The notes under the pieces were generated by a model that made no database searches, was not told where the DNA came from, and worked only from the letters and a program-made list of their open reading frames with translations. From assembly GCA_963789885.1 (NCBI GenBank), contig CAWBNB010000038.1:1-64000 (forward strand): DNA of 64,000 nucleotides, read 5' to 3'. The translations under genes were made by a program, and so were the position numbers. Below are positions 25,800 to 34,087 of this stretch, piece after piece. Every line of letters begins with the position of its first letter. Position 1 is the first letter of the stretch. This stretch comes from DATEDA01 sp963789885. Lineage in GTDB: Bacteria > Pseudomonadota > Gammaproteobacteria > Burkholderiales > SG8-39.

Positions 25800-25991
25800 T
25801 CACGTCTCCAGTCGGACCAATCCTTGCGACCGACTTCAGCATGGTCCGAACTGCGCGGCTTGCGCCGTGAATGTTGCCGACGGTTGCGCCAATATTCACC
25901 AACTCCGGCGACCCCTGGCAGCCGCCCGGACTGCCTGCGCACAAGAACTCTGGCAATGTTCGCCCCTTCGACGTTCGAGGGCGAGAGAACG

Positions 25992-26504
25992 ATGGCTGCA
26001 GGCGACTGGGCATCCGAACTAGAGGCGGCGCTCGCGCGCTTCACCGGCCCGGGCGTGAGCACGATCGAGACGCTGCGCGCCCAGTCGGGCCTTGATCTCC
26101 TCCGCGGCATGCTCGAGGGCCGCGTGCCGCGCCCACCGATCACCGACACGCTCAACTTCTACCTGATCGAGGTCGAGCGCGGCCGGGCGGTGTTCCAAGG
26201 GACGCCGAAACCGGCCTTCTTCAATCCGATCGGCTCGATCCACGCCGGCTGGACGGCGACGCTGCTCGACTCCTGCATGGCGTGCGCAGTGCACACGACC
26301 GTTCCCGCCGGCCAAGGCTACACGACGGTGGAGTTCAAGCTGAACCTCGTCCGGCCGGTCATGCCGGACAGCGGCCCGCTCCGGGCCGAGGGGAAAGTGA
26401 TCAACGCCGGGCGGACGATCGCGACGTCGGAAGGCCGGCTGGTCGACGCGAGCGGGAGGCTCTACGCGCACGGCACGGAGACGTGCCTGATCTTCCCGCT
26501 CTAG
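25992..26504 (+). CDS. PaaI-type hotdog-fold thioesterase
   Basis: A 170-residue acyl-CoA thioesterase-like protein. The hotdog core is clear: FFNPIGSIHAGWTATLLDSC contains the HxGxxxxxxD-type active-site loop, and TVEFKLNLVRPV and EGRLVDASGRLYAHGTETC complete the sheet. Family members hydrolyse aryl- or acyl-CoA esters, often as proofreading steps. The start at 25992 (MAAGDW) is chosen; an in-frame ATG at 25956 is possible. It converges on grxD across a perfect hairpin. Confidence 0.85.
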   Translation: MAAGDWASELEAALARFTGPGVSTIETLRAQSGLDLLRGMLEGRVPRPPITDTLNFYLIEVERGRAVFQGTPKPAFFNPIGSIHAGWTATLLDSCMACAVHTTVPAGQGYTTVEFKLNLVRPVMPDSGPLRAEGKVINAGRTIATSEGRLVDASGRLYAHGTETCLIFPL

Positions 26505-26510
26505 AAACGC

Positions 26511-26554
26511 GAAGGGCGCAGCGAGAAGCGGATCCGCTCCCCTCCGCGCCCTTC
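26511..26554. terminator. Bidirectional terminator hairpin between thioesterase and grxD
   Basis: GAAGGGCGC at 26511-26519 pairs perfectly with GCGCCCTTC at 26546-26554, just between the stops of two convergent genes. No strong T-tract is present. Confidence 0.55.
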
Positions 26555-26576
26555 GGGGGCGCTCCGCGCCGAACCG

Positions 26577-26897
26577 CTACGCGGTCTGCTTCGCGGCGAG
26601 CAGCTTCTGCAGCTCGCCCGACTGGTACATCTCGCGCAGGATGTCCGATCCCCCGACGAACTCGCCATCGACGTAGAGCTGCGGGATCGTCGGCCAGTTC
26701 GCGTACTCCTTGATGCCCTGGCGAATCTCCGGCTCCTCCAGCACGTTCACGCTGAAGAAGTCCTTCACGCCGCAGGCGTAGAGGATCTGCACCGCGGTCG
26801 CGGAGAAGCCGCACTGCGGGAATTGCGGCGTGCCCTTCATGTACAGCGCCACCGGGTGGCTGGTGACCTGCTGCTTGATCGTGCTTTGCGCGTCCAT
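26577..26897 (-). CDS. grxD: GrxD (Grx4), monothiol glutaredoxin
   Basis: A 106-residue CGFS-type glutaredoxin with Cys29 in PQCGFS, followed by the conserved WPTIPQLYVDGEFVGGSDI for glutathione binding. These proteins bind a [2Fe-2S] cluster with glutathione and pass clusters to target proteins together with BolA. In betaproteobacteria grxD usually follows prmC directly. Here the modABC genes and a ModE-like gene lie between the two. Confidence 0.95.
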   Translation of the reverse strand: MDAQSTIKQQVTSHPVALYMKGTPQFPQCGFSATAVQILYACGVKDFFSVNVLEEPEIRQGIKEYANWPTIPQLYVDGEFVGGSDILREMYQSGELQKLLAAKQTA

Positions 26898-26935
26898 GTG
26901 CTTGCCTCGAATACCTGATTAAAACGGTCAACATT

Positions 26936-28060
26936 CTACCGGGGGCGCGGGGCAGGGTCAACGCCGTCGCGCGGCATCACGTGGATCCCCTCCTTGAGGA
27001 GCGAAACTCCCACGTCCGCCCCCGCCTTGAGTCCATTCCTGGCCGCGACGTGCGTCGGGACGGAAAAGTGGAGCTCGACGTCCTGATGTCCGGCCACCCG
27101 CAGCGTGACGGCGGCGTTCTCCCCGAACGGGAGGAACTCGGCGATCACGCCCGCGATCGGGTTCTCGTGCTCGCCGCGCGACGGCCGGTCGCGCCGGTGC
27201 AGGATGCAGTGCGCCGGCAGGATGCCCCAGCTCACCTCGCTCCCCGGCGCGAAGCCGGCCGCGGGCGGCGCTTCGAGGACGTAGTCGAGCCAGGCGAGCC
27301 GGGTGCAGTCCGCCTCGTGGGCGACGATCCGCCCGCTGAAGAGGTTGCGATAGTCCACGAGGCGCGCAATCTCGACCGTCTGCGGTCGCGCGAGAACGTC
27401 GAACGGCGGGCCCGACTGCAGCGTCCGGCCGTGGTGGAGCACCACCATGCGATCGGCGAGGGTCGCCGCTTCCTCGAGATCGTGCGTCACGAGCACGATC
27501 GGGATCTTCAGCCGCTGACGCATCTGCGCGAGCTCGCGCTGCAGCCGGCGCCGCGTCACCTGGTCGACCGCCGAGAACGGCTCGTCGAGGAGCAGCACCT
27601 GCGGGTCGCGCGCGAGCGCCCGCGCGAGCGCGACGCGCTGCTGCTGGCCGCCGGAGAGCGCGCGCGGCAGGCGGTCCTCGAGCCCCCCGAGACGGACGAA
27701 CTCGAGCAGCTCGCGCGCGATCGACGAGCGCATCTCGCGCGGGAGCGTCGGCGGGAGAGCGGCCTGGACGTTGCCGCTCGCGGTGAGATGCGGAAACAGC
27801 GCGTAGTGCTGAAAGACGAGCCCGACGCGACGCGCCTGCGGCGGGACGAACGTGCCTGCGTCGAACCAGGCGGTGCCGCTCGCGCGCACGCTGCCTGCCG
27901 CCGGGCGGATCAGGCCCGCAATCGCACGAAGGATCGTGGTCTTGCCGCTGCCCGACGGCCCGACGAGCGCCAGGAGCTCGCCTTCCCCGCACTCGAACTT
28001 CGCGGCGAGCGGGATCGGCGCGCCCTGCTCAAGCTCGACCGAGAGCGCGGGTTCAGCCAT
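26936..28060 (-). CDS. modC: ModC, molybdate ABC transporter ATP-binding protein
   Basis: A 374-residue ATPase. Walker A GPSGSGKTT, signature LSGGQQQRVALARAL, Walker B VLLLDEPFSAVD and the switch HDLEEA are intact. The C-terminal 90 residues (from about residue 285) form the Mop-like domain used for feedback by molybdate, with VSWGILPAHCIL and FSVPTHVAARNGLK. The start overlaps the modB stop by 8 bp, and modA lies upstream of modB, so the family assignment is supported by order. Confidence 0.92.
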   Translation of the reverse strand: MAEPALSVELEQGAPIPLAAKFECGEGELLALVGPSGSGKTTILRAIAGLIRPAAGSVRASGTAWFDAGTFVPPQARRVGLVFQHYALFPHLTASGNVQAALPPTLPREMRSSIARELLEFVRLGGLEDRLPRALSGGQQQRVALARALARDPQVLLLDEPFSAVDQVTRRRLQRELAQMRQRLKIPIVLVTHDLEEAATLADRMVVLHHGRTLQSGPPFDVLARPQTVEIARLVDYRNLFSGRIVAHEADCTRLAWLDYVLEAPPAAGFAPGSEVSWGILPAHCILHRRDRPSRGEHENPIAGVIAEFLPFGENAAVTLRVAGHQDVELHFSVPTHVAARNGLKAGADVGVSLLKEGIHVMPRDGVDPAPRPR

Positions 28061-28718
28061 GGCGGCGCCGCACGCGATCGAGCCAGTAGACGAGGCTGAT
28101 CGCGGCGAAGGAGAGCACGAGCAGCGTCGCCGCCATCACGCCGGCAGCGCGCTCGTCGAGCGCCTGCGCGCGGTCGTAGATTGCGATCGCAACGGTCCGG
28201 GTCTCGCCCGGAATGTTGCCGCCCACCATGAGCACCACGCCGAACTCGCCGAGCGTGTGCGCGAACGTGAGCACCGCGGCGGTGAGAAGGCCCGGCCAGG
28301 CGAGCGGCAGCTCGATCTTCCACAGCGCCCGGAGGCGCGACATCCCGCACAGCCACGCCGCCTCGCGCACCTCGGGTGCGATCGCTTCGAACCCGCGCTG
28401 CACCGGCTGCACCGCGAACGGCAGGTTGGCGATCACCGAGGCGACCAGCAGACCCTCGAAGCTGAACGCGAGCGTCGTCCCCACGAGCTGCTGGTAGAGG
28501 CGCCCCAGCCCCGAGGTCGGCGCGAAAGTCACGAGCAGGTAGTACCCGAGGACCGTGGGCGGCAGGACGAGCGGCAGCGCGACGATCGCCTCCAGCGCGC
28601 TCTTCCCGCGGAACCGCCGCCACGCGAGCGCGTGCCCGAGCCCCACGGCAACCGGCAACAGGGCGAGCGCCGTCGCCGCAGCGAGCTTCAGCGAGAGCGT
28701 GAGCGCCGTCCAGTCCAT
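28053..28718 (-). CDS. modB: ModB, molybdate ABC transporter permease
   Basis: A 221-residue inner-membrane permease with about five hydrophobic helices. PLVLPPTVLGYYLL near the N-terminus is a ModB hallmark. The EAA loop EAAWLCGMSRLRALWKIELP contacts ModC, and FAHTLGEFGVVLMVGGNIPG is the conserved C-terminal stretch. It begins 4 bp after the modA stop. Confidence 0.94.
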   Translation of the reverse strand: MDWTALTLSLKLAAATALALLPVAVGLGHALAWRRFRGKSALEAIVALPLVLPPTVLGYYLLVTFAPTSGLGRLYQQLVGTTLAFSFEGLLVASVIANLPFAVQPVQRGFEAIAPEVREAAWLCGMSRLRALWKIELPLAWPGLLTAAVLTFAHTLGEFGVVLMVGGNIPGETRTVAIAIYDRAQALDERAAGVMAATLLVLSFAAISLVYWLDRVRRRHG

Positions 28719-28722
28719 ACCG

Positions 28723-29478
28723 CTATCCGGGCAAGCCGAACCCGTAGCGCTCGAGGATCGCCCGGCCCTCCGGCCCGCGCACGAATTCGTAAAGCGCGCG
28801 CGCGGTCGCGCCCGCGCCCTTCACGAGCACCATCCGCTGGCGGATCGGCTCATGCAGGGACTCGGGCACGAGCACCCAGCGCCCGCGATCCTTGAAGTTC
28901 GGCGCAACCACGATGGAATAGGGAAGGAACGCGGCGTCCACTCCGCCGGTCAGGGCGAACTGCGCCGCCTGATTCACATTCTCGCCCAGCACGACCCGGC
29001 CCGTGAGCGCGTCCCACAGCCCCCTCTTCTCCATGGCTTCGCGCGCGGCTTTCCCGTAGGGTGCGAGCTCGGGATTCGCGATCGCGAGCCGGCGCACCAT
29101 CCCTGCCTTTACCGCGGCGGCGAGGCCCGCGAGCTCCGGATCGACGTGGACGGCGGATGCCACAGGCGCGAACAATACGAGCCGCCCGACGGCGTACACG
29201 ACGCCCTCCCCTTCCGCCCGTCCGGCGTCGACGAGGAGCCGCACGTTCGCGTCGTCCGCGGAGAGGAAGAGCTCGAACGGCGCACCCTCGCGGATCTGGC
29301 GCGAGAAGTTGCCCGACGCGCCGAACGCGAGCTTCACCTCGCGACCGGTCCGTTGCTTGAAGGCGGCAGCGATCTCGGGCATCGCGAAGTTGAGGTTGGC
29401 CGCGACGGCGACGTTGGGGATCTCGGCCGCATGGGTGACCGTGGAGAGCATCAGAAGCAGGGCCGCACGGGTGAGCAT
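28723..29478 (-). CDS. modA: ModA, periplasmic molybdate-binding protein
   Basis: A 251-residue exported binding protein. The signal peptide is residues 1-18 (cleavage near THA-AEI). The oxyanion site motifs are present: AANLNFAMPEIA, FGASGNFSRQI, FELFLSADD, GENVNQAAQFALTGGVDAAF. They match the ModA family, in which serine and backbone groups hold molybdate or tungstate. GGAGGT lies a few bases before the ATG. A possible ModE operator lies 14-41 bases upstream of the start. Confidence 0.93.
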   Translation of the reverse strand: MLTRAALLLMLSTVTHAAEIPNVAVAANLNFAMPEIAAAFKQRTGREVKLAFGASGNFSRQIREGAPFELFLSADDANVRLLVDAGRAEGEGVVYAVGRLVLFAPVASAVHVDPELAGLAAAVKAGMVRRLAIANPELAPYGKAAREAMEKRGLWDALTGRVVLGENVNQAAQFALTGGVDAAFLPYSIVVAPNFKDRGRWVLVPESLHEPIRQRMVLVKGAGATARALYEFVRGPEGRAILERYGFGLPG

Positions 29479-29491
29479 CGGGACCTCCGGC

Positions 29492-29519
29492 TATCGTTAT
29501 AGCCGGCGAAACATATCGT
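29492..29519. promoter_or_regulatory. Possible ModE-type operator between modA and the ModE-like gene
   Basis: The stretch TATCGTTATAG then, after a short GC-rich spacer, ACATATCGTA forms an imperfect inverted arrangement of CGTTATA/ATATCG half-sites. This resembles the ModE box. It is AT-rich within very GC-rich surroundings and sits in the divergent promoter region, where a ModE operator is expected. The match is by eye and imperfect. Confidence 0.4.
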
Positions 29520-29583
29520 ACCTTGTCGCAGCGCCAAATAGGCAGCGGCGTGCCGATTCACGTCGGGGCTAGAATCATCGCCG

Positions 29584-29985
29584 ATGAAGCCCGCCAACGT
29601 TACCCTGGGCCTGCGCCTGCGCGTCGTGCTCGAGCGCGACATCGCTATCGGTCCGGGCAAGGCCGACCTGCTGGAAGGCATCGCCGCGACCGGCTCGATC
29701 TCGGCCGCGGCCACCCGCCTGGGGATGAGCTACAAGCGGGCCTGGCTGCTCGTCGACACGATGAACCGCTGCTTCCGGGCGCCGCTCGTCGCCGCCGCCA
29801 AGGGCGGACAGTCGGGCGGCGGTGCGGGCCTCACTCCACTCGGCGCGGAGGTCCTTGCTCGCTACCGGGCGATGGAGCGGCGCGCGTCGCGGGCGGCGGC
29901 GGGCGATTTCACCGCGCTCAAGCGCCTGCTGCGCGGCGCGGGCAAGCGGGCGCTCACGGGGCGCGTCCGCCGGCGACGCGCGTGA
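29584..29985 (+). CDS. One-domain ModE-like (LysR-type winged helix) regulator
   Basis: A 133-residue DNA-binding protein. It matches only the N-terminal winged helix of ModE: GPGKADLLEGIAATGSISAA, then RLGMSYKRAWLLVDTMN, then GGAGLTPLGAEVLARYR. The C-terminal di-Mop molybdate-binding domain of full ModE is missing; the protein ends in an arginine-rich tail. It is divergent from modA, so it likely represses or activates modABC, but how it senses molybdate is unclear. Its 3' end overlaps the convergent prmC by 32 bp. Confidence 0.85.
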   Translation: MKPANVTLGLRLRVVLERDIAIGPGKADLLEGIAATGSISAAATRLGMSYKRAWLLVDTMNRCFRAPLVAAAKGGQSGGGAGLTPLGAEVLARYRAMERRASRAAAGDFTALKRLLRGAGKRALTGRVRRRRA

Positions 29986-30766
29986 TGCCCGCGAGGTCCG
30001 GCCAGTTCGAGACCGCGGCGTAGCCGTAGATCCCGAGCAGGCTCCGGCAACGCTCGGCCTGGTCGAACCCGTGCTCGAAGAGGAGCCACCCGCCGGGCAC
30101 GAGGTGCGCTTTCGCGCCGGCGACGATCGCGCGGATCGCGTCGAGACCGTCGGGCCCGGCGACGAGCGCGGTCCGCGGCTCGAACCGGAGGTCGCCCTCG
30201 CCGAGATGCGCGTCGCCGGCGGCGACGTAGGGCGGGTTCGAAACCACGAGATCGAAGCGTTCGCCCGCGAGCCCGGCGAACCATTCCCCTTCCACGAACC
30301 GGATCGCCGCAGCGTGACGTCGCGCGTTCTCGCGCGCGACCGCGAGCGCCGCGCGCGAAGCGTCGACCGCGATCACCTCGGCGTCGGGCGCCGTGTGCGC
30401 GATCGCGACCGCGATCGCGCCGGACCCGGTCCCTAGGTCGAGCACGCGCCCGGCGCGGTTCGGCAGGCGCTCGAGCGCGAGGTCGACGAGGAGCTCGGTC
30501 TCCGGCCGGGGGATCAGCACGTCGGAGGTCACCTTCAGCGAGAGCCCGTGGAACTCGCGCTCGCCGGTGAGGTAGGCGACCGGCTCGCCGGCGCGGCGGA
30601 GGAGGAACAGGCGCTCGACCCCGCGCACGCTCTCGGCGTCGAGCGTCCGCTGGGACGCGGCGAGGAGCCGCGCCCGCGAGAGTCCCAGCGCGTGGGCCGC
30701 GAGCACCTGCGCCTCGAGCGGCGGCAGGCCGCTCGAGGCGAGCAGCGCGGCGACGGTGACGGTCAA
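29954..30766 (-). CDS. prmC: PrmC, release-factor glutamine methyltransferase
   Basis: A 270-residue SAM-dependent enzyme that methylates the glutamine of the GGQ motif in release factors. Motifs are VLDLGTGSGAIAVAIA (SAM binding), the catalytic VSNPPYV, and the N-terminal helical part with YLTGEREFHGL and VLIPRPETELLVD. The start is TTG overlapping the prfA stop (TTGA); no better start exists near it. Coupling to prfA makes sense because RF1 is its substrate. Confidence 0.93.
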   Translation of the reverse strand: MTVTVAALLASSGLPPLEAQVLAAHALGLSRARLLAASQRTLDAESVRGVERLFLLRRAGEPVAYLTGEREFHGLSLKVTSDVLIPRPETELLVDLALERLPNRAGRVLDLGTGSGAIAVAIAHTAPDAEVIAVDASRAALAVARENARRHAAAIRFVEGEWFAGLAGERFDLVVSNPPYVAAGDAHLGEGDLRFEPRTALVAGPDGLDAIRAIVAGAKAHLVPGGWLLFEHGFDQAERCRSLLGIYGYAAVSNWPDLAGITRVAGGRAP

Positions 30767-31851
30767 GCCGCCGCGCTTTCGCCGAGCGCCGCCAGCTGCT
30801 CGGCCTGGTGCTCGGCGGCGAGCGCATCGACGATCTCGTCGAGATCGCCGTCCATGATCGCGGCGATCCGGTAGAGATCGAGCTTGATCCGGTGGTCGGT
30901 GACCCGGCCCTGCGGGAAGTTGTAGGTCCGGACGCGATCGGAACGGTCGCCGGTCCCGACGAGCGACTTGCGGGTGGCCGCCTCTTTCGCCTGCTGCTCG
31001 CGCTCCCGCACGTCCTTGATGCGGGCGCGCAGGAGCGCGAGCGCCCGCGCGCGGTTCTTGTGCTGCGAGCGGTCGTCCTGGCACTCGACCACGATCCCGG
31101 TGGGAAGGTGCGTCATGCGCACCGCCGAGTCGGTCTTGTTGACGTGCTGCCCGCCGGCGCCGGACGCGCGGAAGGTGTCGACCTTGATCTCCGCCGGGTT
31201 CAGCTCGACGTCGCCGACCTCGTCCGCCTCGGGCATCACCGCCACCGTCGCAGCCGAGGTGTGGATACGCCCCTGCGTCTCGGTCGCGGGCACGCGCTGC
31301 ACGCGGTGGCCGCCCGACTCGAACTTGAGCTTCGAGTAGGCGCCGTTCCCGGCGATGCGCGCGATCACCTCCCTGAAGCCGCCGAGGTCGGACGGGCTCG
31401 AGGACAGCACCTCCACGCCCCAGCCGTTCCGCTCGGCATAGCGCGAGTACATGCGGAAGAGGTCGCCCGCGAAGAGCGCCGACTCGTCGCCGCCGGTGCC
31501 GGCGCGGATCTCGAGAAAGATGTTGCGCTCGTCGTTGGGGTCGCGCGGGAGGAGCAGGCGCTGGAGCTCCTCCTCGAGCGCCGACATCTTTTCCTTCGCG
31601 CTCTTCGCCTCGGCCTCGGCGAAGCTCTTCATCTCGGGATCGCCTGCCATGTCGTTCGCGGCCGCGAGGTCCGCTTCGGTCGCGCGGTACGCCGCATATT
31701 TCGCGGCGACCGGCGTGATCTCCGCGTGCTCACGCGACAGGCGCTTGAACTCGTTCATGTCGCGCGTCGCGCCCTCCGCCGACAGCAGCGCATTCAGCTC
31801 GTCGAGCCGGCGCGCGAGCTGGTCGAGCTTGGTCGCAATGGAAGGCTTCAT
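30763..31851 (-). CDS. prfA: PrfA, peptide chain release factor 1
   Basis: A 362-residue class I release factor that recognises UAG and UAA. The codon-recognition tripeptide PAT is in RVPATETQGR, the peptidyl-hydrolysis motif is in ASGAGGQHVNKTDSAV, and the N-terminal domain has IRAGTGGDESALFA. Length is standard. It lies between hemA (upstream) and prmC (overlapping its stop), a widespread proteobacterial order. Confidence 0.97.
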   Translation of the reverse strand: MKPSIATKLDQLARRLDELNALLSAEGATRDMNEFKRLSREHAEITPVAAKYAAYRATEADLAAANDMAGDPEMKSFAEAEAKSAKEKMSALEEELQRLLLPRDPNDERNIFLEIRAGTGGDESALFAGDLFRMYSRYAERNGWGVEVLSSSPSDLGGFREVIARIAGNGAYSKLKFESGGHRVQRVPATETQGRIHTSAATVAVMPEADEVGDVELNPAEIKVDTFRASGAGGQHVNKTDSAVRMTHLPTGIVVECQDDRSQHKNRARALALLRARIKDVREREQQAKEAATRKSLVGTGDRSDRVRTYNFPQGRVTDHRIKLDLYRIAAIMDGDLDEIVDALAAEHQAEQLAALGESAAA

Positions 31852-31887
31852 GGCGGCGCGTCTGCCGTCGCGGCGCGGCTGCCCGAG

Positions 31888-33143
31888 CTAACGCCCGGAG
31901 CGCAGGCTGTAGAGCCGGGCGACGAGCTCGCGCAGGCTCGCGCGCTCGGCGGCCGGGGCCTCGTTCAGCGCCTGGGTCGGCGCGTGCAGCAGCTTGTTGG
32001 TGAGGCCGTGCGAGAGCGCCTCGAGCACCGTCTTCGGGATCGTCGCCGCGCGCGAGCGCGCGCAGCGCCCGCTCGAGCTCGTGCTGTCGCGCCGCTTCGC
32101 CGCTGTCGCGCAGCGCGCGGATCGTCGGGACGACTTCGCGGGCGTCCATCCAGTGCAGGAACGAGCCGACCTGGCTGTCGATGATCGCCTCGGCCTGCGC
32201 GACGTGCGAAGCGCGCTCGTCGTGGCCGGCGCGCACGATGTCGCCGAAGGTCGTCGACGGTGTAGAGGTAGACGTCGTCGAGCTCGCCCACCTCGGGCTC
32301 GATGTCGCGCGGCACCGCGAGGTCGACCATGAACACCGGGGCGTGGCGCCGGGCCTTGATGACGCGCTCCATCGTCCCCTTGCCGAGGATCGGCAGCGAG
32401 CTCGCCGTACAGGAGACGACGATGTCGTGCTCGTGCAGCCGTTCGGGGAGCTCGCGCAGCTCGATCGCCTGGGCGTTGAAGCGGTGCGCGAGGTGCTCCG
32501 CGCGCTCGAGCGTGCGGTTCGCGACCGTCATCGCGCGCGGCTGCTGCGCGGCGAGGTGCGTCGCGCAGAGCTCGATCATCTCGCCGGCACCGATCAGCAG
32601 CACGTTGGTCTCGCGCAGGGACGGGAAGATCCGCCCGGCGAGCTTCACCGCCGCGGCGGCCATCGACACGACGCTCGCGCCGATGCCGGTGTTGGTCCGC
32701 ACTTCCTTGGCGACCGCGAACGAGCGCTGGAAGAGCCGCGAGAGCGTTGCGCCAAGGGTGCCCGCCTCCTCGGCGAGGCGCACCGCGTCCTTCATCTGGC
32801 CGAGGATCTGCGGCTCGCCGAGCACCATCGAGTCGAGGCCGGCGGCGACGCGGAACGCGTGGCGCACCGCCTCCTCGCGCGGCAGGGTGTAGACGTAGGG
32901 GCGGAGATCGTGCGGGTCGAGCTGCTGATAGCCGACGAGCCATGCAAGCGCCTGGGTCGGTTCCCCGGCCGCGCAGTAGAGCTCGGTACGGTTGCAGGTC
33001 GAGAGGATCGCCGTCTCTTCGGCCGGTCGCGCCTTCACCACCGCGCCGAGCGCGGCCCGCAGGCCGTCGGCGTTGAACGCGACCCGCTCGCGGATCGCGA
33101 GCGGCGCGCTCTGGTAGTTGAGGCCGACGGTGAAGAGCTGCAT
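31888..33143 (-). pseudogene. hemA: HemA, glutamyl-tRNA reductase, two single-base frameshifts
   Basis: Reduces glutamyl-tRNA(Glu) to glutamate-1-semialdehyde, the first step of C5-pathway heme synthesis. The first roughly 300 residues are intact: catalytic Cys50 in LSTCNRTE, FRVAAGLDSMVLGEPQILGQ, NADPH site GAGEMIELCATHL, and VDLAVPRDIEPEV. After YTVDDL an extra base at about 32247 shifts the frame (IVRAGHDERASHVAQAE follows in another frame). A second extra base in a C-run at about 32036-32038 shifts it again (then KTVLEALSHGLTNKLLH to the stop). Both breaks are single inserted bases in an essential gene, and all domains are well conserved. Assembly error is the likeliest explanation. Confidence 0.9.
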
Positions 33144-33254
33144 GGCTGAAGGCGCTTGATTTCGGGCGCTATTCTAGCGTGACGAGGCCCCCGCTCCCAG
33201 CCGCGGCCCGGGGCCGCCCCCGCCCCCGCGGTCCTCTCGGCCGCCCCTCCCCGC

Positions 33255-34013
33255 CTATTCCCGCACCGTTTTCCGGAGCCTGAGCGGCCCCGCCGCGGCG
33301 CGCCGCCGTGCGGCGGCGGCGCGCATCCGCATGTTGAGCAGCTCGACCCCGACCGAGAACGCCATCGCGAAGTAGATGTAGCCCTTCGGGACATGGAAGT
33401 CGAGGCCCTCGCCGATGAGGGCGAAGCCGATCAGGATCAGGAACGAGAGCGCGAGCATCTTGATCGTCGGGTGCCGGTCGACGAACTCGCCGATCGGGCG
33501 GGCCGCGAACATCATCACGCCCACCGCCAGCACGATCGCGACGACCATCACCTCGACGTACTCCGCCATGCCGACCGCGGTGATCACCGAGTCGAGCGAG
33601 AACACGATGTCGATGATCGCGATCTGCGCGAGCACGCCGGCGAAGGTCACCGACGCGCCACCCCCGCGTTCCTCGTCCTCGCCCTCGAGCGCGTTGTGGA
33701 TCTCGTGCACGCTCTTCCAGAGCAGGAACAGCCCGCCGCCGAGGAGGATGAGGTCGCGCCCGGAGATCTCCCTTGCAGTCACGGTGAAGAGCGGCGCGGT
33801 GAGCGTCATGATCCAGGCAAGCGAGAGGAGCAGCCCGATCCGCATGACCATCGCGAGCGCGAGGCCCAGCCGGCGCGCCCTGTTCCGCTGGCGCTCGGGC
33901 AGCCGCCCGACCAGGATCGAGATGAAGATGATGTTGTCGATGCCGAGGACGATCTCGAGCGCGGTGAGCGTCGCGAGCGCGATCCACGCCTGCGGGTCGG
34001 CGAGCCATTCCAT
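33255..34013 (-). CDS. TerC-family integral membrane protein
   Basis: A 252-residue inner-membrane protein with about seven helices. The family motifs are present: EIVLGIDNIIFISIL near the N-terminus and IDIVFSLDSVITAVG in the middle. Their acidic residues inside helices are thought to bind metal. TerC-like proteins (Alx, YoaE, MeeF types) work in metal homeostasis, including manganese export, and in tellurite resistance. No other ter genes are near, so metal homeostasis is the more likely role. An arginine-rich tail follows the last helix. Confidence 0.88.
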   Translation of the reverse strand: MEWLADPQAWIALATLTALEIVLGIDNIIFISILVGRLPERQRNRARRLGLALAMVMRIGLLLSLAWIMTLTAPLFTVTAREISGRDLILLGGGLFLLWKSVHEIHNALEGEDEERGGGASVTFAGVLAQIAIIDIVFSLDSVITAVGMAEYVEVMVVAIVLAVGVMMFAARPIGEFVDRHPTIKMLALSFLILIGFALIGEGLDFHVPKGYIYFAMAFSVGVELLNMRMRAAAARRRAAAGPLRLRKTVRE

Positions 34014-34087
34014 TCCGGCGGTCCTTTCGTGCGGGACCGCCGAGTGTAACGACTAGGTGGGTACCCTCCCCCCGGCAGGGGCAGAGC

